A DNA stretch of 64,000 nt, from assembly GCA_965222995.1 (NCBI GenBank), contig OZ244977.1:3596001-3660000 (forward strand). Direction: 5' to 3'. The translations under genes and the position numbers were made by a program. Positions 63,939-64,000 of this stretch are shown here, piece by piece. The notes under the pieces were generated by a model. It saw nothing but the letters and a program-made list of their open reading frames with translations. It had not been told where the DNA came from and made no database searches. Within the stretch, counting starts at the first letter, position 1. Each line of letters begins with the position of its first letter. This stretch comes from SB11 sp965222995 (lineage in GTDB: Bacteria > Bacteroidota > Bacteroidia > UBA8524).

Positions 63939-64000
63939 ATGAGAAAATTTATTTTAATTGCATTTACATTCATTAATTTAGGAGTAAGTGCACAGTACTT
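63939..64000 (+). CDS. Start of a secreted protein, cut by the window end
   Basis: The ATG at 63939 opens a signal peptide (MRKFILIAFTFINLGVSAQY), and the frame runs off the window after 20 codons. Its place after a LytTR regulator and a phased repeat mirrors the T9SS gene at 3386-5692, so it is probably a T9SS-sorted protein. That cannot be checked here. Confidence 0.6.
   Translation, partial: MRKFILIAFTFINLGVSAQY

Noticed and set aside
1..64000. CRISPR arrays or direct-repeat spacer structures
   Set aside because: No regularly spaced repeats of the CRISPR kind were seen. The 21-bp phased repeats have only two or three units.

Overview
The window is about 64 kb of AT-rich DNA from a member of the Bacteroidota, probably a flavobacterial or chitinophagal-type lineage. 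Signs of this are secreted proteins with a C-terminal type IX secretion (T9SS type A) sorting domain of the 'YPNP...G.Y...' form, giant Reg_prop/Y_Y_Y two-component sensors, LytTR response regulators, HYC_CC_PP and DUF3347 metal proteins, TAnnTTTG-like promoter boxes and almost no Shine-Dalgarno sequences. I see no rRNA, tRNA, CRISPR array, transposase or integrase.

Layout. (1) 1-3149 (+): a truncated TPR protein and an unrecognised gene. (2) 3386-9667 (-): Reg_prop/LytS-type histidine kinase, LytTR response regulator, then a large T9SS beta-propeller-like protein. (3) 10104-18264 (-): a membrane-tethered Reg_prop-Y_Y_Y-LytTR regulator without a kinase, then a PKD-type and a propeller-type T9SS protein. 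(4) 18617-30953 (-): a ten-gene copper/silver operon with a CxxC-AraC regulator, HMA-MauE protein, HYC_CC_PP protein, CusA, TolC, CusB-DUF3347, HMA protein, DUF3347 lipoprotein, DUF305 protein and a CopB-type P-type ATPase. (5) 31437-35012 (+): a secreted Ig-like protein and a predicted outer-membrane barrel. (6) 35481-39053 (+): an M43-like metalloprotease/beta-helix T9SS protein, convergent with 39126-44039 (-), a persulfide/sulfite detoxification operon headed by a Crp/Fnr regulator. (7) 44341-52752: an unrecognised secreted protein (-), then lipoprotein, TPR-histidine kinase, LytTR regulator and three secreted proteins (+). (8) 53000-56177 (-): two PKD paralogues, divergent from 56385-63788 (+), which holds a NarL-type pair, a LytS/LytTR pair and the start of another secreted protein.

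How the genes work together. Four times a sensor/regulator unit is followed by genes for secreted surface proteins. In the gap between a LytTR regulator and the next secreted gene I find direct repeats exactly 21 bp apart, the geometry known for LytTR-domain binding. They lie about 70-130 nt upstream of the start codon. Similar repeats lie upstream of the kinase at 9667 and of the metalloprotease at 35481. This points to local circuits in which an envelope signal controls surface protein output.

A second undescribed pattern is a repeated intergenic element: a 29-nt core (GGTTCGATATTTTAC followed by CTCGYGAGGGCTACA) and then a strong hairpin. It occurs six times (3240, 9833, 18435, 35201, 44182, 52856), always in the same orientation, and it separates the gene modules. 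Five of the six hairpins share a CCTTGC/GCAAGG tip, and their lower stems show compensatory changes, as expected of a structured RNA or a terminator family. Both patterns were found by eye and need a genome-wide search.
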